Assembly (NCBI RefSeq): GCF_014205295.1
Contig: NZ_JACHNF010000001.1
Span: 6,510,001-6,574,000, forward strand
Reading direction: 5' to 3'
DNA from: Kribbella solani
Lineage (GTDB): Bacteria > Actinomycetota > Actinomycetes > Propionibacteriales > Kribbellaceae
DNA: 64,000 bases
Below the pieces are notes generated by a model. The model worked only from the letters and a program-made list of their open reading frames with translations. It was not told where the DNA came from and did no database searches. Below, piece after piece: positions 41,677 through 51,996 of the stretch. Position 1 is the stretch's first letter. The number at the start of each line of letters is the position of its first letter. A program made the translations under genes and the position numbers.

Positions 41677-44460
41677 CTAGGTCCGCTCGAGCATCAGATC
41701 CATCGAACAGAACGGCGTGTACACCAGTCCGGCGATGTTGCCCTTCCGGAGCAGATCGATCCGGGTCCGGTACAGCGCCGTACCGGCCGTCGCCCCGTCC
41801 GACCCGACGAACTGCCGGTAGAAGTTCAGCGCGACCTCGCCCGCGACCCGCTGCGACACGGAGATCTCGGTACCGATCACGCCCGCCGCGTGCAACCCGG
41901 CGAACGCGTCCACGAAACTCACCACATCCGACGGTTGCAGCGCGGCCGTCTCGCAGCCGTTGATGAACACCAGCGGCGCCGTCTCGCTCCAGTGACTCGT
42001 ACCCCAGCTGCCGGCCTCGTGCCACGCCCCGAGCGACCCGGGCGCGATCCGCGTGTCCCGCCCGATCTCCAGGTACGGCGTGATGACGTCGGCCTGCTTC
42101 TCGGTCTTGCCATGGCAGTAGAAGTACGCCAGCGGCAACCGTGGATCGGCCAAAGCCGTCTCCAGCGCGGCCTTGTCGTCGCACGGCACCAACTGGAACT
42201 GCCCGGCGAAGCACGCCGCCAGGTCGGTGAAGTGCGTCGCCGTCAGCGCCGCGTCCAGCGCCAGGCTGCGCGCCGCCGCGGCCTGCGCCGGCTCGACCAC
42301 CTTGATACTCGTACGCAGGATGCCGGTCCGTACCGACGGCGGTTGCTCGATCAGATGCCGGAATCCCCAGAACCCGTACGGGCAGATGACGTTCAACCCG
42401 TGCGACGCCTCCTCCGGGCACCGGACCGGGTAGTCCCGCAGCTCCAGCTGCCGCTGGTCCCAGTCCGTCAGGATCGGGCAGAGCGTCCCGTCCTCCTCCG
42501 GGTCCCGTGGGATGTCGTAGATCAGCGCCCACGGAAAAACCGTGTACGTCGCCCGCGTGATCTGGATTCTCGCCCGCTCGGCCAGGTGCTCGCGCAGGTA
42601 CGCCCGATCCGCGACGTCCGGTACGACGGCCTGCCACAACTGCGCTCCGCTCAGCGCCATCCGCCGAAGATCCATGATGAACCCGGCGGCCGGTTTGCGA
42701 TTGTCGTCGTCGTACTGCGACTGCTTGCCTGAGGCACCTAACGTGATCTCGGTCAGCCGCTTCCGGATCGCGGTCAGTACGGTGGTCGCCTGCTGGTCCG
42801 ACACGGTGACCGCGATCGCCCGCTCACCGTTGTTCACCACGATCTTGTGCGTCCCGCTCGGTCCGTCGTTGGTGAGGATGTTCAGGTTCCGGTACGGCAA
42901 CTCCGGCGATCGCCCGACGTCATCCGTCAGCGCGTAGTCCACCATCCCCTTGATATGCCCGGTACGCCGGCCGCGCCGCTCGATGTCGAAGTCGACCCGC
43001 GCCGACTGAACCGCGTTGTTCCGGTGGTACAACGTGACCCGAAGTGCCGCCGCGCCAAGACTCGCGCCGGTACGGAACGGGACGTACAAATACCGGCTCG
43101 CACCGGTCAGCGGAAGCTTCAGTTCGTACGGTCCGGGATCGACCGTGACATCACTGCTGCTGACCACGACATCGAACTGGTAGCCCCACTCGTCATCCGG
43201 ATCGTCCAGTTGCAGCGGAACCGGGTTGATGATGACCGAGTCCTCGACCAGCGGTCCGATGTCGATGCGTACCTGGTACCCGGCGTCGGGCCGCAGCGGC
43301 GCCGTCGTACTCAACAGCTGCCGTTCGGAATCGGTCAGTGCCACGTTCAGTACTCGGGGCGCCAAACCGCGCTGCAGCCGCTGTAATGTCCACGTGCGGG
43401 GGACCGGACGGATGAAGCCGGCGAGCGAGAGTCTGGACAACGACTGCGCGAGGAACGCGTTACCGCGCGCATCTCCACGCTCGTCTCCACTGACGGCCGG
43501 CGACAGCCGCACCTGGGCAGAGGTCCCGAACAGCTGATGATCCGAGACCGACTCGACTGCTGTCCGGCGGCTGATCGCGCTGAGGTCCAGCGTCATTCCG
43601 TCGCCGAAGGCAACCGTTGCCTGAAGGTCGTAGAACCGCTTGTAATAGAGGTCGAGCACTCGCTGCGTGGCAGTCATCTCCGGGATCGCGAGGCTCAGTC
43701 CGTAGTCCGACACGTCCATCGCGAGGTCCGCGAGTACCGACTCCGAGGCCTCGTTTCCTTGCGCCGACAGCAGCAGGCTGGACGGGAGCGGCGCCAAGGT
43801 GTCCAGCTCGTTGTCGTCGAGGTAGAGCTCCTCGAGCGGCAGCTCCGCCAGTACGTCCAGCGCCGCTGACGTGAGGTGGTTCCCGGACAGATCCAAGCGG
43901 TGCAACGCAGGCAGTCGCGCGAACGCCGCGGGCAGCGTCGCGAGCTCGTTGCCGCTCAGGTCGAGCGCTGTCAGCGTCGGCGGTCCGGGCGCCGCGGTGA
44001 GCTCCGACAGCCGGTTGTCGGCCGCGTCCAGAATCAGCAGGCCGGGTACTTCGGCGAGCGGGGTGAGATCGCGTAGGCCGTTGCTGGAGACATCGATCCG
44101 CCGCAGCTCGTGGCAGTGCGCGATCTCGGCCGGAATCGCCTCCAACCGGTTGTCGGAGACATCGAGGAGGCGCAGCGCGGTCGCCTGCCCGATGGTGGCC
44201 GGCAACTCGGTCAGCCGGTTTCCGGCCAGCACCAGCCGTTGCAGCCGGGGCGCGTCGGCCAACCAGGCCGGCGGTAGCTCGGTCAGCTGGTTGTCGCTCA
44301 GATCAAGACTGGTCAGGAGCTCCAGGGACGGCACCCGATCCGGCAGCGAGCGCAGCCCCATCCGGCGCAGCGACAGGTGCCCGGACTGTTGCCAGTCCTG
44401 GGCTGCCATCGCTTCGGACACCCGGATCAGATCGCCCAGCCGGTTCGCGGCGTCGTTCAT
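41677..44460 (-). CDS. LRR-CHAT protein (leucine-rich repeats plus caspase-like protease)
   Basis: A 927-residue protein. Residues about 30-235 hold roughly nine leucine-rich repeats (LDLSDNQLTELPP, LVLAGNRLTELPA, LDVSDNRLEAIPA, LDLSGNELATLPA). A long middle region (about 240-620) is beta-rich and unassigned. The C-terminal part (about 640-925) is a CHAT domain of the caspase clan, with the likely catalytic pair His783 (FYCHGKTE) and Cys836 (VFINGCETAAL). LRRs usually sense ligands or partners, so this has a sensor-protease design. It is followed by a coupled 3-TM gene. A defence or signalling role is inferred from CHAT proteases in other systems. Confidence 0.82.
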   Translation of the reverse strand: MNDAANRLGDLIRVSEAMAAQDWQQSGHLSLRRMGLRSLPDRVPSLELLTSLDLSDNQLTELPPAWLADAPRLQRLVLAGNRLTELPATIGQATALRLLDVSDNRLEAIPAEIAHCHELRRIDVSSNGLRDLTPLAEVPGLLILDAADNRLSELTAAPGPPTLTALDLSGNELATLPAAFARLPALHRLDLSGNHLTSAALDVLAELPLEELYLDDNELDTLAPLPSSLLLSAQGNEASESVLADLAMDVSDYGLSLAIPEMTATQRVLDLYYKRFYDLQATVAFGDGMTLDLSAISRRTAVESVSDHQLFGTSAQVRLSPAVSGDERGDARGNAFLAQSLSRLSLAGFIRPVPRTWTLQRLQRGLAPRVLNVALTDSERQLLSTTAPLRPDAGYQVRIDIGPLVEDSVIINPVPLQLDDPDDEWGYQFDVVVSSSDVTVDPGPYELKLPLTGASRYLYVPFRTGASLGAAALRVTLYHRNNAVQSARVDFDIERRGRRTGHIKGMVDYALTDDVGRSPELPYRNLNILTNDGPSGTHKIVVNNGERAIAVTVSDQQATTVLTAIRKRLTEITLGASGKQSQYDDDNRKPAAGFIMDLRRMALSGAQLWQAVVPDVADRAYLREHLAERARIQITRATYTVFPWALIYDIPRDPEEDGTLCPILTDWDQRQLELRDYPVRCPEEASHGLNVICPYGFWGFRHLIEQPPSVRTGILRTSIKVVEPAQAAAARSLALDAALTATHFTDLAACFAGQFQLVPCDDKAALETALADPRLPLAYFYCHGKTEKQADVITPYLEIGRDTRIAPGSLGAWHEAGSWGTSHWSETAPLVFINGCETAALQPSDVVSFVDAFAGLHAAGVIGTEISVSQRVAGEVALNFYRQFVGSDGATAGTALYRTRIDLLRKGNIAGLVYTPFCSMDLMLERT

Positions 44461-44556
44461 GGGTGTACGTCATACGGCTCCATGCCGCTCCCCCTGCCGT
44501 GACTCCCCTCAGGGATCCACGATAGGGGCTGGTGAGCGGAAGTAACAGAGCGTGAG

Positions 44557-45632
44557 TCAGTCCACTGTCCAGGTGTCGGAGCCGGTGACCAGGGACTGCA
44601 GATCGCCGGTGCCCTGGGCCTCCTGGGCGGTCGTGATCTGCTGCCGGACCAGGTCGTCGTACGCCGGCCGCTCGACGCTGCGGAACACGCCGATCGGAGC
44701 CCGGTGCAGGACACCGCCGTCGGTCAGCCGGGACAGCGCGAACGCGTACGCCGGGTCGTCGGTGTGCGCGTCGTGGACGACCAGATCGGCCTCGCCGCCG
44801 GGCAGATCCGCGATCTCCCGGACCGCCAGCGACGCGAAACCGTCCCGGACCACGCCGAGCCGGCGATCGGTGCCGAACCGGATCGGCTCGCCGTGGACCA
44901 GCGGGATGATCGCGTCGTCCCGGGTCTCCGGGTCCTTGATCGCATCGAACGCGTTGTCGTTGAAGATCGGGCAGTTCTGGTAGATCTCCACGAACGACGT
45001 ACCCCGGTGCTCGGCCGCCGCCCGCAGTACGGACGTCAGGTGCTTGCGGTCCGAGTCGACCGTCCGGGCCACGAACGTCGCCTCCGCGCCGAGCGCCAGC
45101 GAGACCGGGTTGAACGGGTTGTCCACCGAACCCATCGGCGTCGACTTCGTCACCTTGCCCGGCTCGGACGTCGGCGAGTACTGGCCCTTGGTGAGGCCGT
45201 AGATCCGGTTGTTGAAGAGCAGGATCTTCAGGTTCACGTTCCGGCGCAGGGTGTGGATCAGGTGGTTGCCGCCGATCGACAGCGCGTCGCCGTCACCGGT
45301 CACCACCCAGACGCTCAGGTCCGGCCGGGACACCGCGAGGCCGGTCGCGATCGCCGGCGCGCGGCCGTGGATCGAGTGCATGCCGTACGTGGACAGGTAG
45401 TACGGGAACCGGGACGAGCAGCCGATCCCGGAGATCATCGCCACGTTCTCGCGTTTGATCCCGAGCTCGGGCAGGAACCCCTGGAAGGCCGCGAGGACGG
45501 CGTAGTCACCGCAGCCGGGGCACCAGCGGACCTCCTGGTCCGACACGTACTCCTTGCGGTTCTGTGGCTCGGTCGCGGCCGGGACGCCCTTCAGGCCCCC
45601 GGGCAGGCTCGGCATGCCGAGCTCTACGGTGC

Positions 45633-45636
<4 letters not shown>
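44557..45636 (-). CDS. korB: 2-oxoacid:ferredoxin oxidoreductase subunit beta
   Basis: A 359-residue thiamine-diphosphate subunit of 2-oxoglutarate:ferredoxin oxidoreductase, which forms succinyl-CoA and reduced ferredoxin. Seen: VRWCPGCGDYAVLAAFQG, MISGIGCSSRFPYY, HSIHGRAPAIATGL and the ThDP motif VVTGDGDALSIGGNHLIH followed by LFNNRIYGLTKGQYSPTS. Start ATG, overlapping the korA stop by 4 nt. Its stop is 96 bp from the LRR-CHAT start. Confidence 0.92.
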
Positions 45637-47645
<2,009 letters not shown>

Positions 47646-47790
47646 CTCGTGAGCGAAGGCCGATCCCCCCGTCTGGGCGATAACTCAATATTAGTTGGCC
47701 CTTGGCACGGAACCATGCGGAAGCCCCGGTGGTCCACAGCCTGGGACGGAGTGCTACAAGCGGGGCGCGTGAGGTAGGGCGAAACCCTCC

Positions 47791-47866
47791 AGTATCACAG
47801 TGCGCGAACGCTCGCTTGCGATCCGCAGCCGGAACCGGCAGGGTGTCGTCATCAAGCTGTGATACT
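47791..47866. promoter_or_regulatory. Spaced inverted repeat upstream of the secreted-protein gene
   Basis: AGTATCACAG (47791-47800) and CTGTGATACT (47857-47866) are perfect inverted repeats 56 nt apart in the divergent region between korA and the secreted-protein gene. The right copy contains a TGATACT box suitable as a -10. They may be two operator half-sites allowing looping, or a weak stem. Confidence 0.35.
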
Positions 47867-47889
47867 CGCTGTGTTCAGGGAGATTCTTC

Positions 47890-48744
47890 ATGCGCCGTGT
47901 GCGTTTGCTGGTCGGGCTGCTGACGTTGCTGGGAGCGGGGTGCGCGGCGCCGGCGGCGTCGGCGGACAGCGCGATCGGCCTGGGCAGTACGGCGGCGGTG
48001 CCGGCCGTGGCCGGGCCGGCCTCGGCGGGTCCGGGTCCGGCCGTCGCGCCGGTGTCGGAGACGGCTCCGGCCCGAGCGGCGACGATCAAGAGCATCCGGA
48101 CGACGGACTCGACCAAGGGCGTGATCACCGTCGTCGGCACGCTCACCCCGGCGCCCGCGGCCGGGACCAGGGTTCCGTTGCACCAGTGGCTGCCGGCGCA
48201 GAAGCGCTGGCAGGAGATCGCGCACGGGTACTCGACGGGCACCGGCGTGACGATCACCACGGTTCAGCCCGGTTCGATTCGCTCGTACCGGATCGCGGTC
48301 GGGGCACAGGCGCCGTACGCGGCCGCGATCTCGCCGGTGATCAGCTTCAAGCACTACGTGTGGCGTGGGTTCTTCAAGAAGGGCCTGGTGGCGAGCGGTG
48401 GGGTGGGGCAGCCGCAGCTGAACGTCGTACCGCCGAAGGAAGGCCCGCGCCGGGCCGAGGCGGATCTACTGGCGAGCAAGGGCGGGTCCGTCTGGGGTGA
48501 CGTCGGCACCACCGGTTGCCGGTACTCGCGGAACTGGCTGGGCAACATCACCGACGGTACGGTCCGGGTCTCGCTGTACAACGGGACGAAGGCACTGACC
48601 TCGCTGCGGATGAAGCAGGAAACCGAGGGCTGGATCAACCAGGACATCACCGGCGTAACGCGCCTCCGGCTCCAGGTCGCGGACATCCAGTCCGGCTACG
48701 GCCCGTACGTCTCCATTGACTCCCTGCTGCTCTGCACCAACTGA
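47890..48744 (+). CDS. Secreted protein of unknown function
   Basis: A 284-residue exported protein. The N-terminal signal peptide is clear (RRVRLLVGLLTLLGAGCAAP). The Cys22 context GAGC is close to, but not, a canonical lipobox, so lipoprotein status is uncertain. An Ala/Pro-rich linker follows (to about 65), then a beta-rich domain and a C-terminal ~110 residues resembling carbohydrate-binding NPCBM-like modules (GSVWGDVGTTGCRYSRNW, two Cys near 205 and 282 that could pair). GGGAG precedes the ATG. Function not recognised. Confidence 0.7.
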   Translation: MRRVRLLVGLLTLLGAGCAAPAASADSAIGLGSTAAVPAVAGPASAGPGPAVAPVSETAPARAATIKSIRTTDSTKGVITVVGTLTPAPAAGTRVPLHQWLPAQKRWQEIAHGYSTGTGVTITTVQPGSIRSYRIAVGAQAPYAAAISPVISFKHYVWRGFFKKGLVASGGVGQPQLNVVPPKEGPRRAEADLLASKGGSVWGDVGTTGCRYSRNWLGNITDGTVRVSLYNGTKALTSLRMKQETEGWINQDITGVTRLRLQVADIQSGYGPYVSIDSLLLCTN

Positions 48745-48754
48745 GTGCAGGTCC

Positions 48755-48760
48755 TAGACT
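48755..48760 (+). promoter_or_regulatory. -10 box (TAGACT) of leaderless nuoA2
   Basis: TAGACT ends 7 nt before the nuoA2 GTG, placing the expected transcription start at or next to the start codon. There is no Shine-Dalgarno, so the mRNA is probably leaderless. The same arrangement precedes nuoB2 and nuoH2. Confidence 0.5.
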
Positions 48761-48767
48761 GCTCACC

Positions 48768-49124
48768 GTGTCGGACAGCTATGGCGTCGTCGCCGCGGTG
48801 GTCGCGCTCGGCCTGGTCGGGCTGCTCGGCGCGTTCGCGCTGAACCGGGCGCTGACGGTCACTTATCCGACCGAGGGCAAGCTCAAGACGTACGAGTCAG
48901 GCGTCGACCCGGTCGGCGAGGGCTGGGCCCAGGTCCACATCCGGTACTACCTGTTCGCGTACCTGTACGTGATCTTCGCGGTCGACGCGATCTACCTGTT
49001 CCCGTGGGCGACCATTTTCGCCACCCTCGGCGTCTCCACCCTGATCGAGATGTTCGTCTTCCTCGCCTTCGTCACGGTCGGCCTGCTGTACGCGTACCGC
49101 AAGGGCGTTCTGCGCTGGACCTGA
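48768..49124 (+). CDS. nuoA2: Second NADH-quinone oxidoreductase subunit A paralogue
   Basis: A 118-residue three-TM NuoA homologue, separate from the main operon. The loop reads KTYESGVDPVGEGW (Ser instead of the Cys of NuoA1), and the TM2 acidic motif is altered: FAVDAIYLFPWA against FDIEIIFLYPWA in NuoA1, so the first acid is Ala and the second is Asp one place as before. The protein otherwise aligns end to end. It is the first gene of a run with a dipeptidase gene 21 nt later. A TAGACT box 7 nt upstream suggests leaderless expression. Confidence 0.85.
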   Translation: MSDSYGVVAAVVALGLVGLLGAFALNRALTVTYPTEGKLKTYESGVDPVGEGWAQVHIRYYLFAYLYVIFAVDAIYLFPWATIFATLGVSTLIEMFVFLAFVTVGLLYAYRKGVLRWT

Positions 49125-49145
49125 TTTCTACCTTGAGGGGGATCG

Positions 49146-50159
49146 ATGAACCTGCATCAGGACGCGCTGGTCGCGGACGGGCACAACGATCTGCTGATGC
49201 TGGTCGCGCGGCGGCCGAAGGAGGTCTGGCCGGAGTACTTCCGCGAGCGCTGGCTGCCGCAGCTGCGCACCGGCGGGATCGACGTCCAGGTGCTGCCGGT
49301 CTTCATCGACGCCGAGTTCCGGCCCGAGGGCGCGCTGCGCGAGACGCTCCGGATGATCGAGGCCGCGCACCGGATCGCCGAGAAGAACGCGGACCAGGTG
49401 ATGCTGTGTACGGCGCCCGGCGACATCGCGGCGGCGACCGAAGCGGACCGCATCGCGCTGGTGCTCGCACTGGAGGGCTGCCCGCAGATCGACACCGACC
49501 TCGAACTGCTGCAGACGCTGCACCGGCTCGGCGTCCGGATGGTGTCGTTCACGCACTTCGGCCGGAGCGCGCTCGGTGACGGTTCCGGCGAGGACGCGGC
49601 GGGCAGCCGGCTCACCCACGCCGGCGTCGAGGCGGTCGGCCTGCTCGAAGAGCTCGGCGTACTGATCGATGTCTCGCACGTCGGCCGCGCTGGTACCGAA
49701 CACATCCTGGAGCTCGCGACCAAGCCGGTCGTCGCCTCCCACTCCAGCGCGTACGCGCTCCGCGAGCACCACCGGAACCTGACCGACGACCAGCTGCGCG
49801 CGATCGCCGCGACCGGCGGCGTGGTGTGCGTGAACTTCTTCGCCGGGTTCCTGACCGCCGACGAGAAGCCGACCGTCGACCACCTCGCCGACCACCTGCT
49901 GCACGTTCTGGAGGTCGCGGGGGAGGACCACGTCGGCTTCGGCAGCGACTTCGTCGCGGAGGTGTTCGGCGAGAAGATCCCGGCCTGCGACCGGCCGGTG
50001 ATCATCCAGGGCCTGGACGCCGAGCTGTACGTACCCGGCCTGGAAGGCCCGGCCGGGATGCCGCTGGTCACCGACGCCCTGCTCCGCCGAGGGGTGCCGG
50101 AGACGACGATCCGCAAGGTCATCGGCGAGAACCTGATCCGTGTGCTCTCCCTGGAGTGA
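49146..50159 (+). CDS. Membrane dipeptidase family (peptidase M19) protein
   Basis: A 337-residue zinc dipeptidase-like TIM barrel. Metal and catalytic positions are visible: VADGHNDLL (HxD), LALEGCPQ (bridging Glu), IDVSHVG (His) and PVVASHSSAYAL (His), with the active-site Asp in VGFGSDF. It has no signal peptide, so it is probably cytoplasmic. Substrates may include D-amino-acid-containing or cysteinyl dipeptides. GAGGGGGATCG precedes the ATG. It lies between nuoA2 and a serine hydrolase, from which it is separated by 4 nt. Confidence 0.87.
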   Translation: MNLHQDALVADGHNDLLMLVARRPKEVWPEYFRERWLPQLRTGGIDVQVLPVFIDAEFRPEGALRETLRMIEAAHRIAEKNADQVMLCTAPGDIAAATEADRIALVLALEGCPQIDTDLELLQTLHRLGVRMVSFTHFGRSALGDGSGEDAAGSRLTHAGVEAVGLLEELGVLIDVSHVGRAGTEHILELATKPVVASHSSAYALREHHRNLTDDQLRAIAATGGVVCVNFFAGFLTADEKPTVDHLADHLLHVLEVAGEDHVGFGSDFVAEVFGEKIPACDRPVIIQGLDAELYVPGLEGPAGMPLVTDALLRRGVPETTIRKVIGENLIRVLSLE

Positions 50160-50163
50160 TGAC

Positions 50164-51513
50164 GTGCAGAGCTGGCTCGACAGCAACCTCGCGGAACTGA
50201 TCACCAAGCACGGCGTGCCCGCCGCCTCGGTCGCGGTGCTGGCCGACGGTGGGGTGAGTACGGCGGCGGCCGGCGTACTGAACCTGAACACCGGCGTCGA
50301 GGCGACGGCCGACTCGGTGTTCCAGATCGGCTCGATCACCAAGCTGTGGACAACCACGCTGATCATGCAGCTGGTCGCCGAAGGAAAGGTCGAGCTCGAT
50401 CGGCCGGCACGCGCGTACCTGCCCGAGTTCACGCTCGCCGACGAGACCGCCGGCGCGGTGATCACGGTCCGGCAGTTGCTCACGCACACCAGCGGGTTCT
50501 CCGGCGATGCCTTCACGCCGACCTCCCGTGGCGACGACGCGGTCGAGTTGTTCGTACGCGACGTGCTGCCCGGTCTGGCGCAGGAGATTCCGCCGGGCGC
50601 GGGGTTCTCGTACAACAACTCCGGCTTCGTGGTGCTCGGGCGGATCGCGGAGGTGCTGCGGGGGAAGCCGTTCCATGAGCTGATCCGGGAGCACATCGGC
50701 GTACCGCTGGAGCTGAAGCAGCTCGCGACGATCCCGGACGAGGCCTTGCTGTACCGGTCCGCGCTCGGCCACATCGCGCCCAAGCCGGACGAGTCGCTCC
50801 AGGCCGCGCCGATCTGGAGCCTGGTACACGGGATGGCGCCGGCCGGGTCCTTGCTGGCGATGAGCGCGCGCGACCTGCTCGCGTTCGGCCGCGCGTACCT
50901 GGACGCGACGCTGCTCGATCGGGCGACGGTGGATCAGCTGTGGGAACCGCAGGTCGACGTACCGCTGATGGACGGCTTCCCGCGGCACTGGGGTCTCGGC
51001 TGGATGATCTTCGACGTCGAGGGCGGCCGGATGTACGGGCACGACGGCGGCACGGTCGGCCAGTCGGCGTTCTTCCGGCTGGTGCCCGAGCGGGGCGTCG
51101 CGGTCGTCCTGCTGACCAACGGCGGCGGCACGGCCGCCCTGTACGACGAGCTGGTCGGCGAGATCCTCCGCGAAACCGCGGGGATCGTACTCCCGAAGCG
51201 CTCGGTGCCACCGACCGAACCGGTCGAGATCTCGGCGGAGCTGGTCACCGGGCGGTACACCGGCGTGGTGACCGAGTCCACGATCAGTGTCGAGGACGGC
51301 GAGTTCTGGGTGGTCGACGAGGCGATCACCGAGGCGGGCCGGTTGCTGCTGCCGGAGCCGGAGCGGACCAGGCTGGTCGCGCTCGACGACTCCCGGCTGA
51401 TCGCCGCCGAGCCGGAGCGTGGTACGCACGAGGTGCTGGCCTTCCGGGAGCCGATCGACGGTCGCGCGAGCTATTTGTTCCGGGGTGGGCGGCTCACGCC
51501 TCGTAGTCACTGA
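50164..51513 (+). CDS. Beta-lactamase-family serine hydrolase (class C-like)
   Basis: A 449-residue serine hydrolase with the penicillin-binding fold: SxxK in GSITKLWTT (Ser near 57), YxN in FSYNNSGF (Tyr near 150) and a third-box HDGGTVGQ. The last ~110 residues form an accessory beta domain. It has no signal peptide, so it is not a classic secreted beta-lactamase; it could be an esterase or peptidase. I chose the GTG at 50164 just after the M19 stop. The tight coupling suggests they act on related peptide substrates. Confidence 0.85.
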   Translation: MQSWLDSNLAELITKHGVPAASVAVLADGGVSTAAAGVLNLNTGVEATADSVFQIGSITKLWTTTLIMQLVAEGKVELDRPARAYLPEFTLADETAGAVITVRQLLTHTSGFSGDAFTPTSRGDDAVELFVRDVLPGLAQEIPPGAGFSYNNSGFVVLGRIAEVLRGKPFHELIREHIGVPLELKQLATIPDEALLYRSALGHIAPKPDESLQAAPIWSLVHGMAPAGSLLAMSARDLLAFGRAYLDATLLDRATVDQLWEPQVDVPLMDGFPRHWGLGWMIFDVEGGRMYGHDGGTVGQSAFFRLVPERGVAVVLLTNGGGTAALYDELVGEILRETAGIVLPKRSVPPTEPVEISAELVTGRYTGVVTESTISVEDGEFWVVDEAITEAGRLLLPEPERTRLVALDDSRLIAAEPERGTHEVLAFREPIDGRASYLFRGGRLTPRSH

Positions 51514-51540
51514 CAGTAGTCACGGCCGGAGCGGGCAGGC

Positions 51541-51580
51541 TTGTTGCCTCGTCACCTTTTGTGATTGCAGTGGGCAACAA
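51541..51580. promoter_or_regulatory. Nested inverted repeat upstream of the small membrane protein
   Basis: TTGTTGCC (51541-51548) pairs with GGCAACAA (51573-51580), and inside them TCAC pairs with GTGA around CTTTT. It could act as a terminator for the serine hydrolase gene, 27 nt upstream, or as an operator in an AT-richer patch. Confidence 0.35.
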
Positions 51581-51694
51581 ATGTGAGGTTGAATCACTTT
51601 TCCTCACGGAATGCGTGCAAGTGATCGCCAACCGCTCGGTTCGGGGCTATGGTGATTACTCGGGGGAACGGGGCGAGTACGTGGTGGTGAGGCT

Positions 51695-51946
51695 ATGTCT
51701 TGGCAACTCTGGGTGGCGATCGCGGTCGTGGCGGCCGGTCTGATACTGCTGGCCGCGGCGCGGATGCGGCACGCCCGCCGGGTGTTCGACGACATCACCG
51801 ATTTGGGCCACCCGGCGGCTGCCCGTACCTCCCGCACGCGTGCCTCCCGGCCCGCGGCCCCGGCGGCCGACCCGGCCGACGAGCTGGCCAAGGCCCGGGC
51901 CCGCCAGTTCCGCGCCGAGCCCTACCGCCACCACGGCCACGGCTGA
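51695..51946 (+). CDS. Small single-TM protein
   Basis: An 83-residue protein with one N-terminal TM helix (WQLWVAIAVVAAGLILLAAA), then a basic, Ala/Arg-rich cytoplasmic tail ending in a His-rich RHHGHG. GTGAGG precedes the ATG. No family was recognised. It converges on the LAL regulator, 50 bp away. Confidence 0.6.
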   Translation: MSWQLWVAIAVVAAGLILLAAARMRHARRVFDDITDLGHPAAARTSRTRASRPAAPAADPADELAKARARQFRAEPYRHHGHG

Positions 51947-51996
51947 GCCAACCCCGTTCAGCCGGAGCGATCGCGGTCGGCCGGAGCCGGTGCGGG

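Noticed and set aside
50164..51513. Serine hydrolase as a secreted antibiotic-resistance beta-lactamase
   Set aside because: It has SxxK and YxN boxes but no signal peptide, and sits in an operon with a cytoplasmic-type dipeptidase.
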